Shown in pieces: positions 1 to 5,421 of a stretch of DNA of 5,421 bases. Under the pieces are notes generated by a model. The model was not told the origin of the DNA and searched no databases. It saw only the letters and a list, made by a program, of their open reading frames with translations. Positions within the stretch are counted from its first letter, which is position 1, and the number at the start of each line of letters is the position of its first letter. The translations under genes were made by a program, and so were the position numbers. The stretch is from Pseudomonadota bacterium (GTDB taxonomy: Bacteria; Pseudomonadota; Gammaproteobacteria; SZUA-229), in NCBI GenBank assembly GCA_030673345.1, contig DAOVJH010000118.1:1-5421 (forward strand), read 5' to 3'.

Positions 1-1608
1 GAAGAGTGTGAAGCCGATGTCGATGGCAGGGATAAAATCGTCGTCTTAGGTGGCGGTCCTAACCGTATCGGTCAGGGTATCGAGTTTGATTACTGTTGTG
101 TGCATGCGGCTTTTGCCATGCGTGATGATGGTTATGAAACCATCATGATCAACTGTAACCCTGAAACGGTATCTACTGATTACGATACCTCCGACCGCTT
201 ATATTTTGAGCCTTTAACACTGGAAGATGTACTCGAAGTACTGGACAAAGAAAAACCAAAAGGTGTCATCGTGCAGTACGGTGGTCAAACACCTTTGAAA
301 CTTGCGCGTGACCTTGAGGCGGCAGGTGTACCTGTCATAGGAACGACGCCCGACTGTATCGATCTGGCGGAAGACCGTGAGCGTTTTCAGCAGGTCATTA
401 ATGAATTAGGTTTAAAGCAACCGCCGAACAGGTTGGCAAGATCAACAGAAGAAGCGGTAAAAGGCGCTGAAGAAATTGGCTTCCCGTTAGTGGTTCGTCC
501 TTCGTATGTATTAGGCGGTCGCGCCATGGAGATCGTCTACAACGAAGTTGACCTTAAGTTCTATATGAAAAATGCGGTAAGCGTATCTAATGATGCGCCG
601 GTATTGCTCGATCGTTTCCTTGATGATGCAGTCGAAGTTGATGTGGATGCTATCTGTGATGGCGAAGATGTATTGATCGGCAGCATCATGGAGCACATCG
701 AACAGGCAGGCGTACACTCCGGTGATTCTGCTTGTTCGTTACCGCCATATTCTTTATCGGCCGAAGTGCAGGATCAATTGCGTGAGCAAACCCGTCAGTT
801 AGCTCTGAAGCTGGGTGTAGTAGGGTTGATGAATATCCAGTTTGCTATCCAGTTCACCGATGAGAGTTTTAATATCTATTTGCTGGAAGTGAATCCGCGT
901 GCCTCTCGTACCGTACCGTTTGTATCAAAGGCCACCGGTGTACCACTGGCAAAAATTGCAGCCCGCTGTATGGCGGGTAAATCGCTGAAAGAGCAGGGCG
1001 TAACGAAAGAAGTCGTACCAAAAACTTTTGCAGTGAAAGAGTCGGTGTTCCCGTTCGTTAAATTCCCTGGCGTCGATCCGCTATTAGGCCCAGAGATGAA
1101 ATCCACCGGTGAAGTCATGGGTGTGGGTGAGACTTTTGGAATGGCCTTTGCTAAAGCGCAACTAGGTGCCGGTGTTGACCTGCCGACCAAAGGACGTGTC
1201 TTCATCAGTGTGCGTGAGCGTGACCGTGAACATGCGGTGTCTCTTGGACGTGAACTGGTTGCCAAAGGTTTTGAGCTGGTCGCAACCAGTGGAACCGGCA
1301 GTGCATTGCAGGCAGCTGGAATCGAATTTAAACAGGTCAATAAAGTTTACGAAGGCCGTCCACATATCGTCGACATGATCAAGAATGGTGATATCGCTTT
1401 AATTCTTAATACCACTGAAGGCAAAAAAGCGATTCAGGACTCCTATACGATTCGATCTTCTGCATTACAGCATAAGGTGAGTTACACTACCACCATCGCT
1501 GGCGCCAATGCCACCGTTCGGGCACTGGATTATCTAGCAGTAAATGCGGTTACAAAATTGCAGCATTTACACGACACTATCAAAGAAACACAAGAGGCCT
1601 CAGCGTGA
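1..1608 (+). CDS. carB: Carbamoyl-phosphate synthase large subunit, C-terminal half (5' truncated by window edge)
   Basis: This is the synthetase subunit that makes carbamoyl phosphate from bicarbonate, ammonia (from CarA) and two ATP, feeding pyrimidine and arginine synthesis in the cytoplasm. The frame is open from base 1, so the ATG at 100 is internal. The visible 535 residues correspond to about residue 548 onward of the 1073-residue E. coli protein. They begin with the second pre-ATP-grasp segment ([10 protein letters not shown] at visible residues 17-26), followed by the second ATP-grasp domain, which phosphorylates carbamate. Its metal ligands are visible as Q280, E296 and N298 (LLEVNPR). 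The last ~130 residues form the MGS-like allosteric domain, with [10 protein letters not shown] and LNTT matching the E. coli UMP/ornithine-binding region. A 4-residue insertion relative to E. coli lies between Q280 and E296. The TGA stop overlaps the greA start, which suggests translational coupling. The identification is firm; the N-terminal half lies outside the window. Confidence 0.98.
   Translation, partial: EECEADVDGRDKIVVLGGGPNRIGQGIEFDYCCVHAAFAMRDDGYETIMINCNPETVSTDYDTSDRLYFEPLTLEDVLEVLDKEKPKGVIVQYGGQTPLKLARDLEAAGVPVIGTTPDCIDLAEDRERFQQVINELGLKQPPNRLARSTEEAVKGAEEIGFPLVVRPSYVLGGRAMEIVYNEVDLKFYMKNAVSVSNDAPVLLDRFLDDAVEVDVDAICDGEDVLIGSIMEHIEQAGVHSGDSACSLPPYSLSAEVQDQLREQTRQLALKLGVVGLMNIQFAIQFTDESFNIYLLEVNPRASRTVPFVSKATGVPLAKIAARCMAGKSLKEQGVTKEVVPKTFAVKESVFPFVKFPGVDPLLGPEMKSTGEVMGVGETFGMAFAKAQLGAGVDLPTKGRVFISVRERDREHAVSLGRELVAKGFELVATSGTGSALQAAGIEFKQVNKVYEGRPHIVDMIKNGDIALILNTTEGKKAIQDSYTIRSSALQHKVSYTTTIAGANATVRALDYLAVNAVTKLQHLHDTIKETQEASA
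1592..1597 (+). promoter_or_regulatory. Ribosome binding site of greA
   Basis: AAGAGG lies inside the last codons of carB and is separated by 7 bases from the GTG at 1605. It supports the non-ATG start, and its position inside carB fits coupled translation of the two genes. Confidence 0.7.
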
Positions 1609-2081
1609 GCCAAGTTCCAATTACCGTAAAAGGTGCTAAAGCATTACAAGATGAACTCTTTCAGTTGAAGTCTATTGATCGTCCTAAAGTTATCGATGAT
1701 ATTGCAACTGCCCGTGAACATGGCGATTTAAAAGAAAATGCGGAATATCATGCCGCGCGTGAGCAGCAGGGTTTCATCGAAGGTCGAATCAAAGATATCG
1801 AAGGTAAACTGGGTAACGCGACAATCATCGATGTCACCACGGTCAATGCGAATGGCAAAGTTGTTTTCGGTGCTACGGTCGATGTCGCTGATGAAGAGAC
1901 TGGTGACGAGATGACTTACCAGATCGTCGGTGAAGATGAGGCGGATATCAAAAAAAATATGATCTCAGTCGGTTCGCCGATCGCACGCGCGCTGATCGGT
2001 AAAGAAGAAGGCGATGTTGCTGAAGTGAAGACGCCGGGCGGGTTACGTTCGCTTGAGATCGTCGAGATCAGATACATATAG
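1605..2081 (+). CDS. greA: Transcription elongation factor GreA
   Basis: GreA inserts its coiled coil into the secondary channel of RNA polymerase and stimulates cleavage of backtracked RNA, so that stalled complexes can restart. The 158-residue length equals that of E. coli GreA. The N-terminal coiled coil (about residues 1-75) carries the signature [20 protein letters not shown], with the catalytic tip acidic residues D41 and E44 at the E. coli positions. The C-terminal FKBP-like domain (about 80-158) includes [18 protein letters not shown] and ends in EIRYI. The GTG start is chosen because it aligns with the family N-terminus, overlaps the carB stop by four bases (GTGA) and sits 7 bases after an AAGAGG Shine-Dalgarno. 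It is very probably co-transcribed with carB, as in many gammaproteobacteria. No key residue is missing. Confidence 0.97.
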   Translation: MSQVPITVKGAKALQDELFQLKSIDRPKVIDDIATAREHGDLKENAEYHAAREQQGFIEGRIKDIEGKLGNATIIDVTTVNANGKVVFGATVDVADEETGDEMTYQIVGEDEADIKKNMISVGSPIARALIGKEEGDVAEVKTPGGLRSLEIVEIRYI

Positions 2082-2082
2082 T
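2053..2082 (+). promoter_or_regulatory. Possible sigma70-type promoter at the end of greA, upstream of yhbY
   Basis: TTGAGA (2053-2058) and TATAGT (2077-2082) each match the sigma70 -35 and -10 consensus at five of six positions, with an 18-base spacer. The start of transcription would fall near 2089, giving yhbY a very short leader (about 7 bases to the ATG at 2096, about 22 to the ATG at 2111). It lies mostly within greA coding sequence, so the match could be coincidental. It is a candidate for extra transcription of yhbY-rlmE-ftsH inside the operon. Confidence 0.35.
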
Positions 2083-2095
2083 TAAGTATATTTTT

Positions 2096-2410
2096 ATGGC
2101 GCTCTCAAACATGTCGTTATCAAAGAAACAGATCAAATTTCTTCGTGCTAAATGTCACGATCTAAAAGCGGTGATCCTGTTGGGGCAGAAAGGCCTGACG
2201 GACGAAGTTCTAAATGAGCTTGATATCGCATTGACTCACCATGAGCTGGTAAAGATAAAACTGTCGGTTGATGATCGAGAAGCGCGTAAGCAGATGATCG
2301 TTGAAATATGTGAGAAGAGCCAGTCGGAAGAAGTGCAGTCTATCGGTAAAACCCTGTCGGTCTATCGTGTCAATCCAGATAAAGCGATTATCGAGTTGCC
2401 AAAAGCATAA
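2096..2410 (+). CDS. yhbY: CRM-domain ribosome assembly RNA-binding protein YhbY
   Basis: YhbY is a small RNA-binding protein that associates with pre-50S ribosomal particles in E. coli. The product is a single CRM domain: LSKKQIKFLRAKCHDLKAV, then the GxxG-type RNA-binding loop GQKG (residues 30-33) followed by LT, then HHELVKIKLSVDDRE and the final IGKTLSVYR, all matching E. coli YhbY. From the ATG at 2096 it has 104 residues. The in-frame ATG at 2111 would give 99 residues and aligns better with the 97-residue E. coli protein (MSLSKKQ against MNLSTKQ). Neither start has a convincing Shine-Dalgarno, so the exact start is open. The gene is read in the same direction as greA and rlmE, whereas in E. 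coli yhbY is on the opposite strand to both. The gap to greA is only 14 bases, which suggests a shared transcript here. Family identification is firm. Confidence 0.93.
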   Translation: MALSNMSLSKKQIKFLRAKCHDLKAVILLGQKGLTDEVLNELDIALTHHELVKIKLSVDDREARKQMIVEICEKSQSEEVQSIGKTLSVYRVNPDKAIIELPKA

Positions 2411-2413
2411 CGT

Positions 2414-2440
2414 TTGTCGCGTCTCAATATATCCCCAATT
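2414..2440 (+). promoter_or_regulatory. Possible sigma32 (heat-shock) type promoter upstream of rlmE
   Basis: CCCCAATT (2433-2440) is close to the sigma32 -10 consensus CCCCATNT, matching six of the seven defined bases. TTGTCG (2414-2419), 13 bases upstream, keeps only the TTG of the -35 consensus TTGAAA. The start would fall near 2447, giving a leader of about 30 bases. In E. coli the rlmE-ftsH pair is known to be transcribed from heat-shock promoters, which makes the position meaningful, but the -35 is weak. Confidence 0.35.
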
Positions 2441-2476
2441 TTGTTCGCCTGTATTTGCGGATAAGATAATACCCTC

Positions 2477-3097
2477 ATGGCTAAAAGCAAAAGCAGTAAA
2501 AGCTGGTTAAAAGAACATTTTGATGACGAATATGTTCGCCGTTCGCAGCAGGATGGTTATCGCTCCCGTGCTATCTATAAACTCATCGAAATAGATAAAA
2601 AAGACCGTCTGGTCAAACCGGGTATGACCGTCATCGACCTCGGTGCTGCACCGGGTGGCTGGTCAGAATACTGTGTCAAAAAGCTTGGTAAAAAAGGCAA
2701 GATGGTCGCATTGGACATCCTGCCGATGGAACCAATCGACGGTGTGACTATCATAGAGGGTGACTTTCGCGAAGATACCGTCTTTGATGAATTGATGGCG
2801 GTCATCGACACGGAAAAGGCAGACCTTGTAATTTCCGATATGGCCCCCAATATTAGCGGCATGGGCTCTGTTGACATGCCCAGGGCGTATTATCTATGTG
2901 ATCTGGCGCTGGATCTGGCGCGCCAGGTTCTGAAGCCCGGTGGCGGGTTGCTGGTAAAACTGTTTCAAGGTGAAGGTTTTGAAGCTTATAATAAAGAGCT
3001 TAAATCCAATTTTGTCAGGGTCGTTATGCGTAAACCTAAGGCGTCAAGAGCGCGAAGTCGGGAGATTTACGCATTGGCGACAGGTTTTAAAGGCTAG
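2477..3097 (+). CDS. rlmE: 23S rRNA 2'-O-methyltransferase RlmE (U2552; FtsJ/RrmJ)
   Basis: RlmE uses S-adenosylmethionine to methylate the 2'-OH of U2552 in the A loop of 23S rRNA on the 50S particle, a late step in large-subunit assembly. The 206 residues compare with 209 in E. coli. The Rossmann-like SAM site is DLGAAPGGWS (54-63). The K-D-K-E catalytic tetrad is visible as K35, D121 (SDMAPN), K161 (LLVKLFQGEGF) and E196 (SREIYALATG), each exactly three less than the E. coli K38, D124, K164 and E199. The N-terminus is lysine- and serine-rich, as is usual for binding rRNA. The ATG at 2477 is the natural start, although its Shine-Dalgarno is weak. It lies between yhbY and ftsH, the neighbourhood typical of gammaproteobacteria. 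The function is well supported by the intact active site. Confidence 0.97.
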   Translation: MAKSKSSKSWLKEHFDDEYVRRSQQDGYRSRAIYKLIEIDKKDRLVKPGMTVIDLGAAPGGWSEYCVKKLGKKGKMVALDILPMEPIDGVTIIEGDFREDTVFDELMAVIDTEKADLVISDMAPNISGMGSVDMPRAYYLCDLALDLARQVLKPGGGLLVKLFQGEGFEAYNKELKSNFVRVVMRKPKASRARSREIYALATGFKG

Positions 3098-3159
3098 ATT
3101 ACAAGGGGCGATTCCCTAGTATCGGGTCCTAAAGTGTTGTAAATTAGAAACATGTGTTT

Positions 3160-3179
3160 GTCCGTCAAAAATGGCGGAC
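3160..3179 (+). promoter_or_regulatory. Short hairpin in the ftsH leader
   Basis: GTCCGTCA (3160-3167) pairs with TGGCGGAC (3172-3179) around an AAAA loop, giving eight pairs including one G-T wobble. It ends 7 bases before the ftsH Shine-Dalgarno and buries the upstream ATG at 3171 in the loop and stem. Whether it tunes translation, marks an RNA end or is accidental cannot be told from sequence. No T run follows, so it does not look like an intrinsic terminator. Confidence 0.3.
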
Positions 3180-3186
3180 GTTATCT

Positions 3187-3190
3187 GGAG
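3187..3190 (+). promoter_or_regulatory. Ribosome binding site of ftsH (supports TTG start)
   Basis: GGAG lies 7 bases before the TTG at 3198, the ideal spacing. The competing in-frame ATG at 3171 is preceded only by TCCGTCAAAA, with no Shine-Dalgarno-like purine stretch. Confidence 0.65.
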
Positions 3191-3197
3191 TGATCAA

Positions 3198-5129
3198 TTG
3201 AACGATCTAGCAAAGAATTTAGTTTTATGGGCTGTAATAGCGGTTGTCCTGCTGTCTGTTTTTAGTAATTTTAGCAAACAGTCTGGGGGCACACAGAGCC
3301 TGCCGTATTCGACTTATATCCAGATGGTGAAGTCTAACCAGGTGGCTCAGGTTACGATTGAAGGCCGTGAGATTAAGGGTAAAACGAATACCGGTAGTAT
3401 CTTTAAAACTTACAGTCCTGAGACCAGCAATACCGCGATGATCGGCGACCTGCTGGATAACAGTGTTGAGATAACGGCGGCAGCGCCGGAAGGGCAGTCA
3501 TTACTGATGACTATCTTTATCTCATGGTTCCCGTTCCTGTTGCTCATCGGTATCTGGATATTCTTCATGCGTCAGATGCAGGGCGGCGGCGGTGGCCGCG
3601 GTGCCATGTCTTTTGGTAAAAGCAAGGCGCGCATGCTGGGTGAAGACGAAATAAATGTCTCATTCAAAGATGTCGCCGGTGCAGAAGAAGCCAAAGAAGA
3701 AGTGGCTGAGCTGGTCGACTTTCTGAAAGACCCAAGCAAATTCCAGAAACTGGGTGGCAAAATCCCCAGTGGTGTCTTGATGGTGGGTTCACCGGGTACC
3801 GGTAAAACCTTGCTGGCAAGAGCGATTGCCGGCGAAGCAAAAGTACCGTTTTTCACCATTTCAGGTTCTGATTTTGTTGAGATGTTTGTCGGTGTCGGTG
3901 CTTCACGTGTCCGTGACATGTTCGAAACGGCCAAAAAACACGCACCCTGTATTATCTTTATCGATGAGATCGACGCCGTGGGCCGCCATCGTGGTGCCGG
4001 TTTAGGCGGTGGTCATGATGAACGTGAGCAGACCTTGAACCAGCTGCTGGTTGAGATGGACGGTTTTGAAGGTAATGAAGGCGTTATCGTCATCGCGGCG
4101 ACTAACCGCCCTGACGTGCTTGATCCAGCATTGTTAAGACCCGGCCGATTTGACCGTCAGGTCGTTGTACCTCTGCCAGACATCCGTGGCCGTGAACAGA
4201 TTCTTAAAGTACATATCCGTAAGGTGCCTGAAGCGCCAGATGTAAAACTGGCCATTATCGCGCGTGGAACGCCTGGCTTCTCAGGTGCTGATCTGGCTAA
4301 TCTGGTGAATGAGGCAGCCCTGTTTGCTGCGCGTGAGAATAGTAAAGACGTTAACATGTCTCATTTCGAGCGTGCTAAAGACAAGATCATGATGGGCACT
4401 GAACGTCGTTCCATGGTGATGTCTGAAAAAGAGAAGAAACTTACCGCCTATCATGAAGCGGGTCATGCCATCGTCGGACGTCTGGTTCCTGACCATGACC
4501 CTGTCTATAAAGTCAGTATCATTCCACGCGGCCGTGCCCTGGGTGTAACCATGTTCCTGCCAGAAGAAGACCGTTACAGTCTTACTAAGATGCAGCTGGA
4601 AAGTCAGATTTCCAGCCTGTTCGGCGGCCGTATTGCAGAGGAACTGATCTATGGTAAGAACAGTGTGACTACCGGCGCTTCGAATGATATTGAACGCGCT
4701 ACCGAGATCGCACGTAACATGGTGACCAAGTGGGGTCTGTCTGACCGTCTCGGGCCTTTGACTTATTCGGAAGATGAGGGTGAGGTTTTCCTTGGCCGTT
4801 CGGTGACGCAGCATAAAAGTCTGGGTGATGATACTGCGCGTATCATCGATGAAGAGGTTCGCAGCCTGATCGATAGTAACTACGAACGTGCTGCGGCCAT
4901 ATTAAAAGATCACCTCGAAGTGCTGCATTCTATGACTGATGCGCTGATGAAATACGAAACCATCGATGCTGGTCAGATCGATGCCTTGATGGAAGGTAAA
5001 GACGTGCCTGCACCGAAAGACTGGGTTGATATGGATGACGACGATGATGCCAGTAGTTCACCTTCTGGAAAGAAAGAGAAAAAAGATTCTGGTGACGGTA
5101 CTATCGGTGGGCCGGCCGGGCAGCATTAA
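3198..5129 (+). CDS. ftsH: ATP-dependent inner-membrane zinc metalloprotease FtsH
   Basis: FtsH is a hexameric AAA+ protease of the inner membrane that degrades unassembled membrane proteins and, in E. coli, sigma32 and LpxC. From the TTG at 3198 it has 643 residues (E. coli 644) and begins (M)[10 protein letters not shown], like the E. coli N-terminus; the ATG at 3171 would add nine residues with no counterpart there. Order of parts: membrane segment 1 (about 6-24), periplasmic domain, membrane segment 2 (about 102-124), a glycine-rich linker, then the AAA+ module. The module shows Walker A GSPGTGKT (197-204), pore motif FVG (230-232), Walker B IIFIDE (252-257) and the second region of homology with RPGRFDR (arginines 314, 317, 320). 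The protease domain has HEAGH (419-423), with zinc ligands H419 and H423, catalytic E420 and third ligand D497. The tail is acidic and low-complexity (DMDDDDD), as is common at this variable end. All catalytic residues are present. Walker A has Ser where E. coli has Pro. Confidence 0.97.
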   Translation: MNDLAKNLVLWAVIAVVLLSVFSNFSKQSGGTQSLPYSTYIQMVKSNQVAQVTIEGREIKGKTNTGSIFKTYSPETSNTAMIGDLLDNSVEITAAAPEGQSLLMTIFISWFPFLLLIGIWIFFMRQMQGGGGGRGAMSFGKSKARMLGEDEINVSFKDVAGAEEAKEEVAELVDFLKDPSKFQKLGGKIPSGVLMVGSPGTGKTLLARAIAGEAKVPFFTISGSDFVEMFVGVGASRVRDMFETAKKHAPCIIFIDEIDAVGRHRGAGLGGGHDEREQTLNQLLVEMDGFEGNEGVIVIAATNRPDVLDPALLRPGRFDRQVVVPLPDIRGREQILKVHIRKVPEAPDVKLAIIARGTPGFSGADLANLVNEAALFAARENSKDVNMSHFERAKDKIMMGTERRSMVMSEKEKKLTAYHEAGHAIVGRLVPDHDPVYKVSIIPRGRALGVTMFLPEEDRYSLTKMQLESQISSLFGGRIAEELIYGKNSVTTGASNDIERATEIARNMVTKWGLSDRLGPLTYSEDEGEVFLGRSVTQHKSLGDDTARIIDEEVRSLIDSNYERAAAILKDHLEVLHSMTDALMKYETIDAGQIDALMEGKDVPAPKDWVDMDDDDDASSSPSGKKEKKDSGDGTIGGPAGQH

Positions 5130-5155
5130 AAGAAAGTTGTAAGTTTGCAGTTAAA

Positions 5156-5235
5156 AAAATCGCGGAATGAAAAAAATCCGCTCCTACAAAAAACAGCAAC
5201 TCTGTAGGAGCGGATTTTTTTCATTCCGCGATTTT
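5156..5235. repeat. Perfect 33-bp inverted repeat, REP/REPIN-like element
   Basis: The left arm (5156-5188) is the exact reverse complement of the right arm (5203-5235), with a 14-base loop (5189-5202). Two more pairs follow beyond one mismatch. Each arm holds its own smaller palindrome (GCGGA ... TCCGC around 10 bases) and carries GTAGGAGCGGA, i.e. a GTAG head followed by a short palindrome, which is the known form of REP elements mobilised by RAYT transposases. The two units point head to head toward the loop, so the whole looks like a paired REP (REPIN) or a small MITE. Direct evidence is the symmetry; the REP assignment is an inference, because copy number in the genome cannot be seen from one window. 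Confidence 0.75.
5177..5221 (+). terminator. Intrinsic terminator after ftsH, likely bidirectional
   Basis: The core of the inverted repeat is a 12-bp stem (5177-5188 with 5203-5214, TCCGCTCCTACA and its complement) followed directly by seven T residues (5215-5221). Seven A residues stand before it (5170-5176), so the same structure reads as a terminator on the other strand. It begins 47 bases after the ftsH stop and would end the carB-to-ftsH transcript. It appears to be supplied by the REP-like element itself. Confidence 0.65.
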
Positions 5236-5260
5236 GTTTCTATTGCCACCTGAATTTTAT

Positions 5261-5421
5261 ATGCAACCAATATTACAAAAAATCCGCTCAAACCAATGGG
5301 TGGTGATGGGTATCCTAAACGTCACCCCCGATTCATTCTCCGACGGCGGTCGGTTCAATCAACTTGATAATGCTATCAAGCAGGCATTACTCATGCAGGA
5401 GCAAGGTGCCGAGATTATCGA
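5261..5421 (+). CDS. folP: Dihydropteroate synthase, N-terminal fragment (cut by window edge)
   Basis: FolP joins p-aminobenzoate to 6-hydroxymethyl-7,8-dihydropterin diphosphate to make dihydropteroate in folate synthesis, and is the sulfonamide target. Only 53 codons plus two bases are visible. They contain the first family signature [15 protein letters not shown] (residues 16-30), with the Asn that contacts the metal/diphosphate at N20, and end in EQGAEIID, the start of the next conserved strand. The ATG at 5261 gives an N-terminus of usual length before the signature. There is no recognisable Shine-Dalgarno in the preceding CCTGAATTTTAT; a TTG at 5243 is in frame but less likely. Its position right after ftsH is the normal gammaproteobacterial order (ftsH-folP-glmM). 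Identity is certain despite truncation; the rest lies to the right of the window. Confidence 0.95.
   Translation, partial: MQPILQKIRSNQWVVMGILNVTPDSFSDGGRFNQLDNAIKQALLMQEQGAEII

Noticed and set aside
876..1340. Minus-strand open frame inside carB (154 codons), serine/threonine/proline rich
   Set aside because: The composition is that of the reverse frame of carB. It shows no family motif and no separate signals.
2441..2470. Sigma70-like TTGTTC / GATAAT pair before rlmE
   Set aside because: The -10 matches at five of six, but the -35 matches at only three. The start would fall on or beside the rlmE ATG, leaving no leader.
2301..2510. Plus-strand frame spanning the end of yhbY and the start of rlmE
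   Set aside because: It overlaps both well-supported genes in another frame, and the encoded residues show no recognisable family.
3148..3159. AAACA TG TGTTT palindrome in the ftsH leader
   Set aside because: It is short, AT-rich and only two bases apart at the centre, so it cannot form an RNA hairpin. No operator family is recognisable.
4281..4814. Long open frame on the minus strand inside ftsH (177 codons)
   Set aside because: It lies wholly antisense to conserved FtsH coding sequence, has no recognisable domain and is explained by the codon pattern of ftsH.
5015..5050. Acidic DMDDDDD run near the FtsH C-terminus as a possible repeat expansion or fusion
   Set aside because: FtsH tails are variable and often charged and low-complexity. 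The frame is intact and the total length is normal for the family.
5110..5118. GGCCGGCC palindrome at the end of ftsH
   Set aside because: It encodes the Gly-Pro-Ala-Gly tail and is a simple GC-rich palindrome with no further support.

Overview
The window is a conserved gammaproteobacterial housekeeping block, and every gene in it is read on the + strand: the C-terminal half of carB, then greA, yhbY, rlmE (rrmJ/ftsJ), ftsH, a strong inverted repeat that also looks like a terminator, and the first 53 codons of folP. The gene order and the close similarity of the products to the E. coli proteins point to a gammaproteobacterium of intermediate GC (mid-to-upper 40s percent by eye). The genus cannot be named from this sequence.

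Layout. CarB enters truncated at the left edge and ends at 1608. Its stop codon overlaps the GTG start of greA by 4 bases. yhbY follows greA after 14 bases and rlmE follows yhbY after 66 bases; that gap holds a possible heat-shock-type promoter. Before ftsH lies a 100-base leader with a small hairpin and a good Shine-Dalgarno sequence, which together argue for a TTG start at 3198 rather than the upstream ATG at 3171. After ftsH there is a perfect 33-bp inverted repeat (5156-5235). Its core has the form of a bidirectional intrinsic terminator, and its arms resemble REP elements carrying a GTAG head. folP starts at 5261, 25 bases after the repeat, and runs off the right edge. No stretch longer than 300 bases lacks a gene; the longest gap is 5130-5260.

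How the genes fit together. CarB supplies carbamoyl phosphate for pyrimidine and arginine synthesis. GreA rescues backtracked RNA polymerase. YhbY and RlmE act in late 50S ribosome assembly. FtsH is the membrane AAA+ protease that, in E. coli, degrades the heat-shock sigma factor and LpxC. FolP begins dihydropteroate synthesis. The link is conserved neighbourhood and co-transcription rather than one pathway, although rlmE-ftsH is a known heat-shock unit in E. coli.

I found no evidence of a previously undescribed multi-gene system. The points most worth a second look are the REP/REPIN-like inverted repeat, the 13-base copy of part of its arm inside the start of folP, the yhbY orientation (opposite to that in E. 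coli), and the ftsH start and leader structure.
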